Shown here: in pieces, positions 13,760-15,166 of the stretch
Numbering within the stretch: the first letter of the stretch is position 1
Layout of the letters: each line of letters starts with the position of its first letter
Assembly: GCA_964423525.1 (NCBI GenBank)
Contig: CAYRFU010000178.1
Coordinates: forward strand, 1 to 15,166
Length of the DNA stretch: 15,166 nucleotides
Reading direction: 5' to 3'
Source: CAYRFU01 sp964423525
GTDB taxonomy: Bacteria; Vulcanimicrobiota; Xenobia; Xenobiales; JADMJV01
Program-made: the position numbers and the translations under genes
Notes under the pieces: model-generated
Databases searched by the model: none
The model's input: the letters and a program-made list of their open reading frames with translations, nothing else
What the model was told of the DNA's origin: nothing

Positions 13760-14662
13760 GTGCAAGATGATTTTTTTCTCCAGCTCATCGATAGGCTCTG
13801 GGCGGCCAACTGCCCGTCCGTGATCACAGGTGGACTCGCTTGCGTCGAGTTTGGTCTTGTGGAACACACTGCCGATTGCGACGTTCTCTGTAGGCCGGAC
13901 CGAGCCGAGATCCTGTTGAAGGTTCTTTCAGAAACTGAATACGAAGGCATAGAGTGTCGATTCCGAGGGAGTATGAGCGTCCCGCTCGTGGAGGACTGGC
14001 TGGATGGGGGTTGGACCTCACACTTCAGTTGGGAGGAGGAGGCTTTTCTGGATGTCTTCGGCGCCCCACCAATGATTTCGAACCCGTGGTCAGTTGAGGC
14101 AGAGGGTCCCTACGCCAGTCGAGACCAGGTGGCGAGAATGAAGAGAACCCGTCGTATGAAGGACTGGGGACAGGCCACGGCCTTGGGCCTGCAGTTACTC
14201 CAATTGGGTGACGAGAGAGGCTGGTTGCACCTGTTCGACTCTCATCTGATTCAAGAAGTGTGGGCTGAGGCCCCGCCACCGGCTCATATTGTGAAATTGC
14301 GCCCGGGTCTGCAACTCGGGCGGGAGCAACCATCTCTCTTGAATCGAGTAGTCAGGACCGAGATCGAGTTTTGGAGTGAACTGGATAAGCAGCGAATCCG
14401 GGTCTTTACCTCCGCCGTCAAGCCATACGCCGCTCTCGTTCGGAGACACGAAGGGCTCGACTCTCTAGCTTTATTCGAGCAGAATGAGGTCAGACGCGAC
14501 TACGCACAGCGTGCCTTGCCCAAGAATCCTATCACCCCTGAGACTCTGCGCGAAGCGGTCGAAGCTGCTAGAAACACTGTTGCAACAGGTTTGAGCCCGG
14601 AGATCCTCAATTTCCTTCCTGACATAGGACCGGACTTCACCTATCGAGGGGAGAGCCCTTGA
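13760..14662 (+). CDS. Nucleotidyltransferase-fold protein, putative toxin component
   Basis: 300 residues from a GTG at 13760, the only usable start after the in-frame TGA at 13733. N-terminal helix, then VITGGLACVEFGLVEHTADCDV (20-42): the GG of the nucleotidyltransferase fold followed by D39-x-D41 in place of the metal-binding pair, and a third acidic residue D98 in AFLDVFGAP. Later RDQVARMKRTRRMKDWGQAT matches the arginine/lysine helix with a KD pair seen in AbiEii- and MNT-like proteins. The C-terminal half (about 150 residues, helical) is not recognised. Members of this fold in two-gene units transfer nucleotides to tRNA or to a partner protein. No ribosome binding site is apparent. The end overlaps the small downstream gene by four bases. 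Confidence 0.7.
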   Translation: MQDDFFLQLIDRLWAANCPSVITGGLACVEFGLVEHTADCDVLCRPDRAEILLKVLSETEYEGIECRFRGSMSVPLVEDWLDGGWTSHFSWEEEAFLDVFGAPPMISNPWSVEAEGPYASRDQVARMKRTRRMKDWGQATALGLQLLQLGDERGWLHLFDSHLIQEVWAEAPPPAHIVKLRPGLQLGREQPSLLNRVVRTEIEFWSELDKQRIRVFTSAVKPYAALVRRHEGLDSLALFEQNEVRRDYAQRALPKNPITPETLREAVEAARNTVATGLSPEILNFLPDIGPDFTYRGESP

Positions 14663-14850
14663 TCTCCCAGAGAATCGTCGACGAATATCATCAACGGGAA
14701 TTTGGCGAAGAGATGGCTCGCGTGAATTCTCTTCCCAAAGAACAGCGATGGGATTACGTCAGGAAGTTGTGGGCCAAGCTCAAACTGCAGGAAAGTGCGA
14801 GGCGCCCGCACGGTCCCGAGAGAATATGGGGGGTTGCCGAGGATTTCTAG
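14659..14850 (+). CDS. Small partner (63 residues) of the nucleotidyltransferase-fold protein
   Basis: Starts at a TTG overlapping the upstream stop (TTGA), with a GAGGGGAG ribosome binding site ahead. Highly charged and helical: REFGEEMARVNSLPKEQRWD, then YVRKLWAKLKLQESARR. No family recognised. Tight coupling to a nucleotidyltransferase gene and small size suggest a cognate antitoxin or cofactor; this is inference from arrangement only. Confidence 0.65.
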   Translation: MISQRIVDEYHQREFGEEMARVNSLPKEQRWDYVRKLWAKLKLQESARRPHGPERIWGVAEDF

Positions 14851-14976
14851 GAAGCCGAATCCACCGCTACGGTCGCAGCCAGGCCGCACTCAAATCACGG
14901 GCTAGAAAAGGCCGGGTTCAGGCTGGCAGCCAGGTCCATGGCCAAATGTCCGGTTTCTGACAGTCAATCAGAGGCT

Positions 14977-14992
14977 GATGGGAGCGCCCATC
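14977..14992. terminator. Small hairpin between convergent genes
   Basis: GATGGG, loop AGCG, CCCATC. It lies between the end of the plus-strand pair (14850) and the end of the minus-strand gene (15018), where a two-way terminator would be expected, but no T run follows on either side. Bases 14851-14976 otherwise show nothing. Confidence 0.25.
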
Positions 14993-15017
14993 TTCACTGA
15001 GCCCGAAGGCCGAAGTT

Positions 15018-15166
15018 CTAGCGGCTAGAGACGGAGACCCAGGAGGAACCCTCTTGGTGAATCGACTCGATCCACTCCCGGGGCGACTGAGTTGTAGGTG
15101 AAAGAGTGGGGTCGACGAGGCGTAGGGCCGTGCCGCCGTCGGGCATCTCGGTGAGCACAGTCGGAG
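15018..15166 (-). CDS. C-terminal end of an unidentified minus-strand gene, runs off the window
   Basis: Reading from the right edge, one frame is open for 48 codons to a TAG at 15018-15020 and reads as clean protein: TVLTEMPDGGTALRLVDPTL, then a Thr/Ser/Pro linker and REWIESIHQEGSSWVSVSSR. The other two frames are Arg/Pro-rich noise. The end loosely recalls the C-terminal domain of PLP-dependent decarboxylases (EGxxWVSxS), but that is weak, and such proteins normally continue beyond this point. The gene converges on the nucleotidyltransferase pair and marks the far border of the island. Confidence 0.5.
   Translation of the reverse strand, partial: PTVLTEMPDGGTALRLVDPTLSPTTQSPREWIESIHQEGSSWVSVSSR

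Overview
The window looks like part of a scaffold from an uncultured bacterium of moderately high G+C. It carries type IV pilus/pseudopilin-type genes, and UppP, GlpD and an alkyl-DHAP-synthase-like flavoenzyme point to a normal free-living cell envelope. I cannot name the phylum. A run of ten N (1079-1088) and several single frame breaks in otherwise good genes indicate a draft assembly with indel errors, so frame breaks should not automatically be read as gene death.

Region 1 (18-9723) is one long collinear minus-strand series. In transcription order it holds: a 449-residue protein of unknown function (frame break near its start); an FAD-linked oxidase of the alkyldihydroxyacetonephosphate synthase type; glycerol-3-phosphate dehydrogenase GlpD; undecaprenyl-diphosphatase UppP; a PilX-like pilus protein with two frame breaks; two prepilin-type minor pilins (PulI/PilV-like and PulJ/PilW-like); the N-terminal domain of a large NAD-glutamate dehydrogenase, cut by the N run; a small unknown protein; and a YkgJ-type cysteine-cluster protein. 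Many junctions are 4-base GTGA or TTGA overlaps, which suggests operons with translational coupling. The flavoenzyme/GlpD pair puts glycerol-3-phosphate/DHAP chemistry next to a lipid-carrier recycling enzyme.

Region 2 (9724-14850) is different in character. It is a toxin-antitoxin/defence-like island mixed with gene debris. Apparently intact two-gene units are: a FitA-like antitoxin with a VapC PIN toxin; a putative PARP-type ADP-ribosyltransferase-fold protein with a 66-residue partner, behind a perfect 9+9 bp dyad; and a 300-residue nucleotidyltransferase-fold protein with a 63-residue partner. A fourth pair, an AbiEii-type nucleotidyltransferase and its usual small partner, is clearly broken. 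Between these lie short recognisable stumps: the C-terminal tail of an IS3-family transposase, the last residues of DNA polymerase I, a 59-bp diverged copy of part of the flavoenzyme gene at 6521-8086, and possibly a carrier-protein (PCP/ACP) domain. The region has the look of a recombination hot spot where toxin-antitoxin pairs persist while other genes decay.

Region 3 (14851-15166) holds a short spacer with a small hairpin, then the C-terminal end of a minus-strand gene that runs off the window.
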